A program made the position numbers and the translations under genes. Shown piece by piece: positions 32,959 to 41,043 of a DNA stretch of 64,000 bases. The stretch comes from Limnohabitans curvus (GTDB taxonomy: Bacteria; Pseudomonadota; Gammaproteobacteria; Burkholderiales; Burkholderiaceae_C): positions 248,001-312,000 of the forward strand of contig NZ_NESP01000001.1 in NCBI RefSeq assembly GCF_003063475.1, written 5' to 3'. Positions within the stretch are counted from its first letter, which is position 1. The number at the start of each line of letters is the position of its first letter. The notes below the pieces were generated by a model that was not told the origin of the DNA, made no database searches, and saw only the letters and a list, made by a program, of their open reading frames with translations.

Positions 32959-33873
32959 ATGGTTTTGACCCCCATTGAGCTGATTTTTGGTTTAGTCGGC
33001 TGTATTTTGGCGATGCTGATTGGCGCTTGGATGGCAAAAAAACAAGCGCGTGCGTTTAGCCATCAAAGTCATGCCAACGCAGATCAAACGGTGCGGCAAA
33101 ACGGCGATTTGCCTGTGGTCACTTTTGCCGACTACGGCGACATGCGCTTTTTGCATTTGGGAACGCCCGCAGTGCAGGGCTCTATGAAGGTGAGCAAGCC
33201 GTTTGAAATCCACCTCGAATATCAACAGCGCATGATGGGCTGGTTGTTATTCACAGATTTAGATCAAGTCAGTCATAAACACGCCATGCAACTGGGATTG
33301 GGCGCTGCATCACTGACCAAGTTTTGTTATCAGCATTTAAAGATGCGGACCATCGCCATCGAATTAAACCCACAGGTGATAACGACATGCAGGCAGTGGT
33401 TCAACTTACCCAAGGACAACGACAAATTACAGGTGGTATTGGGCGACGCCGCCGAAATCGCAAGCGACGACCAATGGCGCGGAAAGATCGATGCTTTGCA
33501 AGTTGATTTGTATGACCAAGATGCTGCCCGCCCAGTGATCGACAGCGAAGATTTTTACCGTGATTGCCGCAACTTGCTCACCCACGAAGGTTGTATGGCG
33601 GTGAACTTATTTGGCCAAGCCTCCAACTATGACGAAAGCTTGAAAAAAATCACAACAGCTTTTGGCAAAGACGCCGTGTGGGCATTCAAACCCACCCCAG
33701 CAGGCAATGCGATTGTGCTGGCTTTGCGTACACCTCGCGTGTTTGACACAAACACATTGCAGGCCCAGGCGCAAACGATTCAAACACGTTGGCCTTTGCC
33801 TGCAAAGAAATGGCTGAAGACATTAGCCCCAATCAGCAGGGCCATGACCCTAGATCGCTCAAGCCTCAGTTGA
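32959..33873 (+). CDS. Spermidine-synthase-like SAM-dependent protein with N-terminal membrane helix
   Basis: A 304-residue protein. One N-terminal hydrophobic segment (ELIFGLVGCILAMLIGAWM) precedes a spermidine-synthase/methyltransferase-like domain: MQLGLGAASLTKFCYQH (nucleotide-binding loop), IAIELNPQVITTCRQWF, and LQVVLGDAAEIAS. The polyamine-binding residues of true SpeE are not evident, so substrate is uncertain. ATG 32959 is supported by AAGGAA 9 nt upstream. It is the first chromosomal gene after the element. Confidence 0.72.
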   Translation: MVLTPIELIFGLVGCILAMLIGAWMAKKQARAFSHQSHANADQTVRQNGDLPVVTFADYGDMRFLHLGTPAVQGSMKVSKPFEIHLEYQQRMMGWLLFTDLDQVSHKHAMQLGLGAASLTKFCYQHLKMRTIAIELNPQVITTCRQWFNLPKDNDKLQVVLGDAAEIASDDQWRGKIDALQVDLYDQDAARPVIDSEDFYRDCRNLLTHEGCMAVNLFGQASNYDESLKKITTAFGKDAVWAFKPTPAGNAIVLALRTPRVFDTNTLQAQAQTIQTRWPLPAKKWLKTLAPISRAMTLDRSSLS

Positions 33874-33893
33874 GAAGCCAGCCTCCCACAGCA

Positions 33894-34355
33894 TCAGGGG
33901 CGACGTTTGACTTCACGCTGCGTGCTTTTATCAATCGCCGCAACCAACAAACCAAACTCTTGCGCAAGTAGTCTCAACACATCGTCGAGCGTGACAAGCC
34001 CGACAAGATCTTGCTTCTCATTCACCACAGGGACACGACGGATGCCGTTGGTACGCATGGTCCGCATTAAATCGATCAGCGAGTCATCCTCTTGCACGGT
34101 GATCACTGGCGCGCTCATGATGTCTTCTACAAATAACGGACCAGGGTCAATCCCTTGTGCAATCACACACGTCACGATGTCTCGGTCCGTGAGAAGGCCA
34201 GAAACCTTGCGCTCGCCATTGAGATGGTCCACAACCACCAAGGCCCCCACATGATCGCGGCGCATCAACTGTGCAGCGGTGACCAAATTTGTATCTTTGT
34301 CGGCAAAAGTCACTTCACGCGTGCAGATCTCGCCAACCGTTAAACGTTCGCCCAT
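33894..34355 (-). CDS. Tandem CBS-domain protein
   Basis: A 153-residue protein made of two CBS domains (about 8-65 and 80-140; VSGLLTDRDIVTCVIAQGID between the halves, then RRVPVVNEKQDLVGLVTLDD). Such stand-alone CBS pairs bind adenine nucleotides and act as energy sensors. ATG 34355 is preceded by AGGAG. It follows hsp20 on the same strand, so it may be part of a stress unit, though a strong hairpin lies between them. Confidence 0.88.
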   Translation of the reverse strand: MGERLTVGEICTREVTFADKDTNLVTAAQLMRRDHVGALVVVDHLNGERKVSGLLTDRDIVTCVIAQGIDPGPLFVEDIMSAPVITVQEDDSLIDLMRTMRTNGIRRVPVVNEKQDLVGLVTLDDVLRLLAQEFGLLVAAIDKSTQREVKRRP

Positions 34356-34386
34356 AGGAAGCTCCTTTGATGTCAATCGAACAAGG

Positions 34387-34426
34387 CATCCGACCTCGAC
34401 AGGTCCGGGTTTGTCGAGGTTGGATG
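34387..34426. repeat. 15-bp hairpin between hsp20 and the CBS gene
   Basis: CATCCGACCTCGACA and TGTCGAGGTTGGATG pair over 15 bp (one G:U) around a 10-nt loop. It lies just after hsp20. No T-run follows in either direction, so a terminator without U-tract or an RNA-processing site is possible. Confidence 0.6.
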
Positions 34427-34434
34427 TATCAAAC

Positions 34435-34869
34435 TTATGAAATCTTCAACAGCTTTGAATGATTGCCAAGCTTCTTTGGCAAGGTGAGCTCCAGCACGCC
34501 ATCTTCATACTTGGCAACAGCGGTTGCCTGATCAATCGCTTGTTCCAAAGTGAAGCTGCGGAAAATCTTTCCGTAATAGCGCTCACTGCGAATCGTCTTC
34601 GCACCTTCTTTTTCTTCTTTTTGTTTTTTTGTCTCAGCGGTCACTGACACTTGATTGCCATCAATCATGACTTTGATTTCGTCTTTATGAACACCTGGCA
34701 TTTCCGCTTTGACGAAGTAGGTTTTTTCATCCTCGTTCAGGTCTAACTTCATCTGTGGATGATCATCCGTCATACGGTAGATAGGTCGAAGCGCAAAGCC
34801 TTTGAAAAAGTCGTCACTGAATGGTTCGGCCAATTCACGAAAAGGGTTGAAACGGGCTAAGTTAGTCAT
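34435..34869 (-). CDS. Small heat-shock protein, Hsp20/alpha-crystallin family
   Basis: A 144-residue chaperone with a central alpha-crystallin domain (about 36-135): DEKTYFVKAEMPGVHKDEIK, then YGKIFRSFTLEQ and the GVLELTLPKK motif. A short N-terminal arm (MTNLARFNPFRELAEPF) matches the bacterial class. It should hold unfolded proteins under stress. GGAG precedes the ATG. No clear sigma-32 promoter was seen in the 251 bp between it and the divergent barrel gene, which is AT-rich with a GTTTAAAAATTTTTAAC palindrome near 35015. Confidence 0.92.
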   Translation of the reverse strand: MTNLARFNPFRELAEPFSDDFFKGFALRPIYRMTDDHPQMKLDLNEDEKTYFVKAEMPGVHKDEIKVMIDGNQVSVTAETKKQKEEKEGAKTIRSERYYGKIFRSFTLEQAIDQATAVAKYEDGVLELTLPKKLGNHSKLLKIS

Positions 34870-35120
34870 GGGAAATTCTCCATATGTTGATCAATCGTGG
34901 CGCCTAATGCCCCACCTAAATAGCACCTTGAAGCAAGATGCCTATCCGCTAGTTTCTAAGTTAACGGCTTGTACGTTTGTGTCAAAACACACGCTAAGAG
35001 GCGCATTAAGGTTTAAAAATTTTTAACGTTCTCTACCGCACATCTTTCAATGTGTGAAATGGAACAGAAGATAAAAGGAAAAGAAAAGATCATTCACTTT
35101 CATTTTTGAAAGGACTCTTT

Positions 35121-35651
35121 ATGACCCCCCACCGTCTTCTTGCGGCATGCATCTTGACAACGCTTGGCACCACCGCAGCCCAAGCGCAAACCAGCATCTA
35201 CCCCTCAGATGTTGGCTATTACGGCGAAGTTGCCTATACCCCCATTGAACTGAAAGTAGATGGTGGCGAAACATCAAACCCCCAGGCGATGCGATTGATC
35301 GTTGGTAAGGAAATACATAAAAATTGGGCTGTGGAAGCCATGTACACAACCACGGTTTCCAAAGACAACAAAACTTTGTTTGATGGAGAAATCACCCACT
35401 ACGGCATTGCCATCAAACCCAAAGTTGCATTGACCGACAGCACCGAACTTTTCGCACGCGTGGGGCTCTCGCACTCAAACATCACAGCGACCACCGGCGG
35501 CGAACGAACAGGCGCAGATGTCAGCTATGGCATGGGTTTGCAAACAAAGTTCACACCAGCAATTTATGGACAGGTGGACTATATGAACTATTACCACAAG
35601 GATGGCATCCGAGCACAAGGCTACGGCATCTCACTGGGATATCGGTTCTAA
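35121..35651 (+). CDS. Outer-membrane beta-barrel protein
   Basis: A 176-residue protein with a signal peptide (cleavage near TAAQAQTS) and alternating amphipathic strands ending in GISLGYRF with the terminal Phe of outer-membrane barrels. Size fits an eight-stranded OmpA/OmpW-like barrel. Cargo unknown. RBS AAGGA precedes the ATG at 35121. It is a single gene with its own terminator. Confidence 0.78.
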   Translation: MTPHRLLAACILTTLGTTAAQAQTSIYPSDVGYYGEVAYTPIELKVDGGETSNPQAMRLIVGKEIHKNWAVEAMYTTTVSKDNKTLFDGEITHYGIAIKPKVALTDSTELFARVGLSHSNITATTGGERTGADVSYGMGLQTKFTPAIYGQVDYMNYYHKDGIRAQGYGISLGYRF

Positions 35652-35659
35652 ATACAAAG

Positions 35660-35684
35660 CGGCTGATCTCATCAGCCGTTTTTT
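35660..35684 (+). terminator. Rho-independent terminator
   Basis: CGGCTGA, loop TCTCA, TCAGCCG, followed by TTTTTT, 9 bp after the barrel gene. Confidence 0.9.
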
Positions 35685-35703
35685 AATGCCTCGACAGATT
35701 TCG

Positions 35704-35886
35704 TCACGACAACAGTGCCATCACATCCGCATCTGACACCTCGCTGAATTCTTGGTAGTACTGGCCAATGAAATGAAAATCAGCAGGCGCATGCAGGCAA
35801 ACCACGTCATCTGCCAAAGGCCGCACACGCGACAAAGCCTCAGGTGAGGCAACCGGCACAGCACAAATCAATCTGCGAGGCTCTGC
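35704..35886 (-). pseudogene. Phosphoribosyltransferase remnant (C-terminal part only)
   Basis: On the minus strand this stretch reads RRLICAVPVASPEALSRVRP, then LADDVVCLHAPADFHFIGQ and YYQEFSEVSDADVMALLS before TGA. This matches the C-terminal third of the phosphoribosyltransferase family typically about 220 residues long. Upstream in the same frame a stop (TAA, near 35938) appears after about 20 unrelated codons and the catalytic part is missing. It is therefore a decayed fragment; the remainder of 35652-35983 holds only a terminator and nothing else recognisable. Confidence 0.7.
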
Positions 35887-35983
35887 TCTGCACCTTGACT
35901 GGCCGCATAGGGTGACACGTAAGTCCAGCTTCGATTTTTAAACATCATGTCGCGCTCAGACACTCTTTGAAATTCAACGATCG

Positions 35984-36634
35984 TCATTGCCATACAACGC
36001 GTGAGAATGTGATGTCGCTTTGAATGAACCCTTTGAGCCCTGTGAGACTTGGCACACAGATGTCACTTCGGTCTTCCCCCTCAAACTCAATCGCCCCATG
36101 GAATGCCAAGTTCGACAGCGCACGATTGATGGCTTCTAAGTCCAGCCCCATCAAAAGCCCAAGGTCGGCACGCGTCATACGCATGGTGAATGGCCCCGCC
36201 TCACGTCCCTGCGCCACCAAAGACTGCCCCCATTGCAGCAAAAAATCAGCCACACGGCCATCGTTGGACAGTGCTTTCACAGAAACCGGCGAATGACGCC
36301 GCCTTAGCAATTGCTGACTGAAATCAGTCAAAGCATCTTGAATCAACGCAGGCTCGTAACCACTTGCGCGCAACAAATCGTCATAACGAATAGACCACGC
36401 TCTGCCTGAACCCAAAGAAATCGCCGTGCAGCTGTAGCAGCCAATCGGGATGCCATCAAACCCAACCCAGTCGCCATCGAAGATGACGTCAATGGTGCTT
36501 TCGCGACCGTTGGCGATCAGGTTGATTCTTTTCAGAAGTCCAAGGTTCATGAAATAAAGCGTGTCGAAGGCTTGCACATCGACCTTGTCATGAACGCTAG
36601 ATACGTCGATTGCCTTTGCTTTTTCTGATCTCAT
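35984..36634 (-). CDS. Crp/Fnr-family transcriptional regulator
   Basis: A 216-residue protein with an N-terminal cyclic-nucleotide-binding-like barrel (LLKRINLIANGRESTIDVIF, WVGFDGIPIGCY) and a C-terminal winged helix (TRADLGLLMGLDLEAINRAL). FNR-type cluster cysteines are lacking. ATG 36634 is preferred over longer starts because GAGG lies 6-9 nt upstream. Related regulators respond to oxygen or nucleotides; the signal here is unknown. Confidence 0.85.
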   Translation of the reverse strand: MRSEKAKAIDVSSVHDKVDVQAFDTLYFMNLGLLKRINLIANGRESTIDVIFDGDWVGFDGIPIGCYSCTAISLGSGRAWSIRYDDLLRASGYEPALIQDALTDFSQQLLRRRHSPVSVKALSNDGRVADFLLQWGQSLVAQGREAGPFTMRMTRADLGLLMGLDLEAINRALSNLAFHGAIEFEGEDRSDICVPSLTGLKGFIQSDITFSRVVWQ

Positions 36635-36740
36635 CTTTACCTCGGTGTAGCCATGATTCCGTTTGAAAAGCATAGCTTTCAAACGTTGGATGACCAATAC
36701 CCGAACCTGATGAAATCCTTACCCGCAAACAGGTAGAACG

Positions 36741-37670
36741 TTATTTGCGGGCGTGCGGCAAGCCTTGACGATCAATGCGGACTTCATGCGTTTTCCAATC
36801 TCGCACACCACGTCGATCTATCTCTAAGCGCACCACCCAACCGATGTTGTTGACCTTGTCTGGAAAGCCGTCAAACACAAAGTTACCTAAGCTGTAAAAA
36901 ATAGGTTTGCCTTTGTACTGCTCTGTGTCTTGCACGCGATGCGGATGCCCGCCAATGACAGCGTCAGCGCCGGCGTCAATCATCAAACGCGCCAACTCAC
37001 GTTGTCGGGCATTGGCAACCGACTCCTCCCAGCCCCAATGCATGACAGGAATCACCACATCCGCCTTCCAGACATGGCGGGCTTGCGCAATATCGCGCAC
37101 CACTTGTTCGTCTTCACTCCAAGCAATGCCCGCGCGGTCATGGTCGGCCTCAAAATTACGTGGCTGAAACTCGTTGTAGCCTAAAAATGCAATGCGAATC
37201 CCGTGTCGTTCCATCACCAACGGCGTGTGTGCTTCTTGCAAGTTGTGCCCGCCACCGTAGTACCCCAAGCCCGACTGCTTGAGCAGGCCCAGCATTTGGG
37301 TCAATGCTTTGGGGCCAAAGTCGCCCGAATGGTTGTTGGCTAAACCCACCGCATCGAAGTGACGGCGCAGGTACGTCAACCCTCTAGGATGCACGCGAAA
37401 CGTGTTGGGCTTTTCTGGTTCCACAGAACCCACGGTGGCAACCACGCACTCTAAGTTGCCCAAACGAAGGTCGGCGTTTTTAAACAAATGTGCCACGCCT
37501 ACAAATGGATCGCGTCCACGCCGAATTGCGCGGTCTGCACCGCCTTCCAGCATGATGTCGCCCGCAAAGACCACCGACACCACCGGCTCCACAGAGGACG
37601 TCTGTGCAGAGACCGTCACGACAAACCATGACAAACACCATGCCGAAAGAAATTGAAGTGGGTATTTCAT
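36741..37670 (-). CDS. CapA-family (poly-gamma-glutamate synthesis type) phosphoesterase
   Basis: A 309-residue protein with a signal peptide (cleavage near VTVSAQTS). The CapA metallophosphatase-like domain is clear: VVFAGDIMLEGGADRAI, GNLECVV, GLANNHSGDFGPKAL, PVMHWGWEES and GGHPHRVQ. The Asp/Asn/His residues suit metal binding. Family members are linked to polyglutamate capsules or act as periplasmic phosphoesterases; no capsule genes are near. It starts inside the stop of the upstream gene (ATGA). Confidence 0.87.
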   Translation of the reverse strand: MKYPLQFLSAWCLSWFVVTVSAQTSSVEPVVSVVFAGDIMLEGGADRAIRRGRDPFVGVAHLFKNADLRLGNLECVVATVGSVEPEKPNTFRVHPRGLTYLRRHFDAVGLANNHSGDFGPKALTQMLGLLKQSGLGYYGGGHNLQEAHTPLVMERHGIRIAFLGYNEFQPRNFEADHDRAGIAWSEDEQVVRDIAQARHVWKADVVIPVMHWGWEESVANARQRELARLMIDAGADAVIGGHPHRVQDTEQYKGKPIFYSLGNFVFDGFPDKVNNIGWVVRLEIDRRGVRDWKTHEVRIDRQGLPHARK

Positions 37671-38080
37671 GGCGTTACCTCATGCAAAGCACAGCCATAC
37701 AACAGCTCTTTACCTAAAAACGGCGAATACAAGGCGACGCGCCCCGTCAAGGCATCTGGGGTTGGCTGTTTGAGTGCCACAGGCGCCACAAACTTGACGT
37801 GCTGCAACACCATGGGCTGGCGTTCGGTTTGGTAAGACACGTAAAGGTTGATGGTGTCCACCTGTGTGTCGTTGCCCAGCACCACGGCCTTGAAACGAAA
37901 CCGGTTTTCCAAATCCACACTGCGTACCGCATAAGGGTCATGGGTTGGCGAGAACGAGTGCTCAGATCGCGACGCATTGACCTCAAAGTGGCATTTCAGC
38001 AAAGGCACGGCCTGTGCCGCCATCGGAACCACTGCACCGAACACACACAATGCAGCCCACACTCGTCGCCAACACGCCAT
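37667..38080 (-). CDS. Secreted hypothetical protein (137 aa)
   Basis: A 137-residue protein with a signal peptide (MACWRRVWAALCVFGAVVPM, cleavage near AAQAVP). The mature part is small and beta-rich, with cysteines at about 30 and 129. No family recognised. It overlaps the CapA-family gene by 4 nt, so the two are co-translated and may function together in the periplasm. Confidence 0.6.
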   Translation of the reverse strand: MACWRRVWAALCVFGAVVPMAAQAVPLLKCHFEVNASRSEHSFSPTHDPYAVRSVDLENRFRFKAVVLGNDTQVDTINLYVSYQTERQPMVLQHVKFVAPVALKQPTPDALTGRVALYSPFLGKELLYGCALHEVTP

Positions 38081-38185
38081 ACATCACGCCCTTTCTGTTT
38101 GCGGTACAGCCTACAAGATGGCCCGCTGGGTTGATCCGTGGGTTTCCCCTTGTAACTGGCAAAATCTAGGTCTACGTCGAAAAGC

Positions 38186-39268
38186 ATGTTTATGACCACT
38201 TCAAGCACACCGCCCCTCCCTACCCAGCCTCGCCTGACCAGTTTGTCCCATGGCGGCGGCTGTGGCTGCAAAATTGCCCCAGGCGTGTTGAGCGAAATTC
38301 TCAAAAGCACCCACGCGATGCCTATCCCTGCACAGCTGTTGGTGGGCATTGAAACCGCGGATGATGCTGCGGTCTATCAGCTCAACGACGAGCAAGCACT
38401 GATTGCCACCACCGACTTCTTCATGCCCATCGTGGATGACCCGTTTGACTTTGGTCGCATCGCCGCCACCAACGCCATCAGCGATGTGTACGCCATGGGC
38501 GGCACACCCATCATGGCCTTGGCCTTGGTGGGCATGCCCATCAACGTGTTGTCACCCGAGACCATTGGCAAAATTTTGGACGGCGGTCAAAGCGTGTGCC
38601 GCGAGGCGGGCATCCCCATCGCGGGCGGCCACACCATTGACTCGGTCGAGCCGATTTACGGCTTGGTCGTCATGGGCTTGGTTCACCCCAAACGCATCAA
38701 ACGCAACGCAGATGCCCGCGTGGGCGACCGGTTGATTTTGGGCAAACCACTGGGCGTGGGCGTGTTGTCTGCCGCGCTCAAAAAGAACGCACTCAGCACC
38801 GAAGGCTATGCGCAAATGATTGCCAACACGACGCAACTCAACACACCAGGTGCGGCACTGTCCGCCTTGGCTGGTGTGCACGCCATGACCGATGTGACGG
38901 GCTTTGGCTTGGCGGGTCATGCCTTAGAAATGGCGCGAGGTTCTCAAACCACGGTGCAACTCCACATGCAGAAAGTGCCGCTGCTGCACGGCGTGCGCGC
39001 ACTGGCTGAGCAAGGCATGCTCACCGGCGCATCAGGCCGCAACTGGTCTGCCTACGGCCATGAGATTGAGCTCGCGCCTGGATGCAACGCCGTTGACCAA
39101 GCCTTGCTGAGTGATCCGCAAACCAGTGGCGGCTTGCTCGTGGCATGTACCCCTGAGACAGTGGATGAGGTACTGGCCATCTTCCACGCGCATGGCTTTG
39201 CCAGCGCTTGCGAAGTGGGCGAAATCAAAGCCGCCTCAACGGATGGCATCAAGCTGCAAGTGCGTTAA
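38186..39268 (+). CDS. selD: Selenide, water dikinase
   Basis: A 360-residue enzyme that makes selenophosphate from selenide and ATP. The catalytic Cys26 is in HGGGCGCKI (the Cys/Sec17 position of E. coli SelD), followed by ETADDAAVYQL and NAISDVYAMGG for ATP binding and DPQTSGGLL near the C-terminus. It uses Cys, not Sec. Starts at 38186 and 38192 are both possible. No selA, selB or selU is in the window, so whether selenophosphate goes to selenocysteine or selenouridine is not visible here. Confidence 0.94.
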   Translation: MFMTTSSTPPLPTQPRLTSLSHGGGCGCKIAPGVLSEILKSTHAMPIPAQLLVGIETADDAAVYQLNDEQALIATTDFFMPIVDDPFDFGRIAATNAISDVYAMGGTPIMALALVGMPINVLSPETIGKILDGGQSVCREAGIPIAGGHTIDSVEPIYGLVVMGLVHPKRIKRNADARVGDRLILGKPLGVGVLSAALKKNALSTEGYAQMIANTTQLNTPGAALSALAGVHAMTDVTGFGLAGHALEMARGSQTTVQLHMQKVPLLHGVRALAEQGMLTGASGRNWSAYGHEIELAPGCNAVDQALLSDPQTSGGLLVACTPETVDEVLAIFHAHGFASACEVGEIKAASTDGIKLQVR

Positions 39269-39326
39269 ATACCAGCCTCTTGAAATCGTAAATTTATACT
39301 GCTCTCCTTTGAAAGAAAACAACCAC

Positions 39327-39668
39327 ATGTCCACCATTCCAGCTTGCCCCCAATGCGGCCAAGAAAACACCTACCAAGACGGCGACAACTATGTCTGCGC
39401 CGACTGCGCGCATGAGTGGCCCATGGTGGCTGCCGCTGCGGCAGACGACGAAGACGAGGCGGTGGTGAAAGATGCCAACGGCACGGTATTGAAAGACGGC
39501 GATGCCGTGGTGCTCATCAAAGACCTCAAGGTCAAGGGCTCATCCACCACGCTCAAGATGGGCACCAAGGTCAAAAGTATTCGCTTGGTTGGCGGCGACC
39601 ACGAAGTGGACTGCAAGATGGATGTGGGCAACTACATGTTGAAGGCTTGCTTCCTGCGCAAAGCCTAA
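39327..39668 (+). CDS. yjdM: PhnA/YjdM-family zinc-ribbon protein
   Basis: A 113-residue protein with an N-terminal zinc ribbon (CPQCGQENTYQDGDNYVCAD) and a C-terminal SH3-like PhnA domain (GDAVVLIKDLKVKGSSTTLK). Despite the older name 'alkylphosphonate utilisation protein', its role is unclear. ATG at 39327, 58 bp after selD, with a strong terminator downstream. Confidence 0.9.
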   Translation: MSTIPACPQCGQENTYQDGDNYVCADCAHEWPMVAAAAADDEDEAVVKDANGTVLKDGDAVVLIKDLKVKGSSTTLKMGTKVKSIRLVGGDHEVDCKMDVGNYMLKACFLRKA

Positions 39669-39681
39669 ACACGCGCAGCGC

Positions 39682-40071
39682 TTAAAGCACCCGACCTCGG
39701 TTCGATTTGATCGCCGAGGTCTTTTTTTTGCTGTCTAAGCGGCGCAGCTTAGACGCATAGGTGGGCTTGGTGGGCTTGCGCTTTTTGGGTGGCTTGGCCA
39801 CGCTTTGTACCAAGTCGAGTAAACGCGCAAAGGCTTCAATGCGGTTCATGTCTTGGCTGCGGTGTTCTTGCGCTTTGATCACCACCACGCCTTCGTTGGT
39901 GATACGGTGGTCTGGCAAGCACAACAAACGTTCTTTCACATCATCTGGCAAAGACGACGCCATCACATCAAACCGCAAATGAATGGCACTCGAGACTTTG
40001 TTGACGTTTTGCCCACCCGCGCCTTGGGCGCGAACTGCGGTGACTTCAACTTCAGACTCGTTGATGTGCAT
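39682..40071 (-). CDS. arfB: Alternative ribosome-rescue factor B (peptidyl-tRNA hydrolase)
   Basis: A 129-residue protein of the ArfB/YaeJ family, which frees stalled ribosomes. The GGQ motif is at residues 19-21 (AQGAGGQNVNKV), followed by a release-factor-like domain 3 fold and a basic C-terminal tail (KPPKKRKPTKPTYASKLRR) that enters the mRNA channel. Length is that of the family. Its 3' end overlaps the yjdM terminator. Confidence 0.92.
   Translation of the reverse strand: MHINESEVEVTAVRAQGAGGQNVNKVSSAIHLRFDVMASSLPDDVKERLLCLPDHRITNEGVVVIKAQEHRSQDMNRIEAFARLLDLVQSVAKPPKKRKPTKPTYASKLRRLDSKKKTSAIKSNRGRVL
39693..39728 (+). terminator. Rho-independent terminator after yjdM
   Basis: GACCTCGG and CCGAGGTC form an 8-bp stem around a 13-nt loop, followed by a run of seven to eight T. 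It lies inside the last codons of the convergent arfB gene. Confidence 0.85.
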
Positions 40072-40080
40072 GGTGTGTGC

Positions 40081-41031
40081 TTAGACGTGCCAGCCGGGCA
40101 ACTCGCCCATAGCCCAAACAATCAAACTGACGGTGAAGAAGGACGCGACAGTGGTCACCAACAACGCGGCAGCACAAAACCCCTCTTCCCCGTGACGTTG
40201 CGCCAACAAGGGGTAGATGCCCAGCATGGGCATCCCCGCCAGCAACACCGCAGAAATTTTGAGGCTGGGCTCCATCGGGCCCACCACCATCAACATCAGC
40301 CCAACAGCCAAAGGGTGCACCACCAATTTACCGATGGCAATCCAGCGCACCTCTTGAATCAGGCCCAGCACACGCATACCCACCAAAGAGCCGCCGTTCA
40401 CAAACAGGGCAATCGCAGCAGTGGAGGCGGCAAATAAGTTCACGGTCTTCGACAACACCTCTGGCAAGTGCCAACCCAAGATGGAGAACGCAAAGCCCAA
40501 CACAATCGCTTGCATCATGGGAATCTTGGCCATGCGCTTCAAGCTTTGAAGCACGGTGTGTCGCCATGACAAATGGGCGGTCTCACCGCTTTCAGCCATA
40601 GCCAGCGCCAACGGAATCGTCACCAAGTTTTCAACCAACACGGTCAAGGCCAAACCCACACCCGCAGCAGGCCCCAAGAGTTGCAACAAGATGGGATAGC
40701 CCACGTAGCCACTGTTGGCCGAACTCACCCCCATCGCCACCAGGCTGCTTTGCGTGAGCGATTTTTTGCGCCACACACGCCACACACCAAAGCCAAGTGC
40801 AAAAGAAAATACGGACCCCACGCCATAGGCAATCAAATACCTTGGGTTCATCACCTCGGCAAAGTCGCGTTGCGTCAGCGTGTTAAACAGCATGGCAGGC
40901 AGCGCAAAGTGCAGCACAAAACGCCCCAACACTTGGCCATCCAGTTTGCTGAACAAGCCGCGATACGTGGCCGCAAAGCCCAGCGCGATGACCAAATAAA
41001 TAGGGCCAGTGATGGTGAGGATGTTGAGCAT
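40081..41031 (-). CDS. AEC-family transporter
   Basis: A 316-residue membrane protein with about ten hydrophobic segments and the auxin-efflux-carrier (AEC) layout: VSSANSGYVGYPILLQLLG in the first half and LAGMPMLGIYPLLAQRHG near the end. Members carry malate, malonate or other organic acids. It is 12 bp downstream of the TctC-type gene on the same strand; a shared organic-acid role is possible. The cargo cannot be told from sequence. Confidence 0.85.
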   Translation of the reverse strand: MLNILTITGPIYLVIALGFAATYRGLFSKLDGQVLGRFVLHFALPAMLFNTLTQRDFAEVMNPRYLIAYGVGSVFSFALGFGVWRVWRKKSLTQSSLVAMGVSSANSGYVGYPILLQLLGPAAGVGLALTVLVENLVTIPLALAMAESGETAHLSWRHTVLQSLKRMAKIPMMQAIVLGFAFSILGWHLPEVLSKTVNLFAASTAAIALFVNGGSLVGMRVLGLIQEVRWIAIGKLVVHPLAVGLMLMVVGPMEPSLKISAVLLAGMPMLGIYPLLAQRHGEEGFCAAALLVTTVASFFTVSLIVWAMGELPGWHV

Positions 41032-41043
41032 TGAGTCTGTGGC

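Noticed and set aside
34870..35120. A sigma-32 promoter for hsp20
   Set aside because: No convincing CTTGAAA and CCCCAT pair at proper spacing was found on the minus strand.
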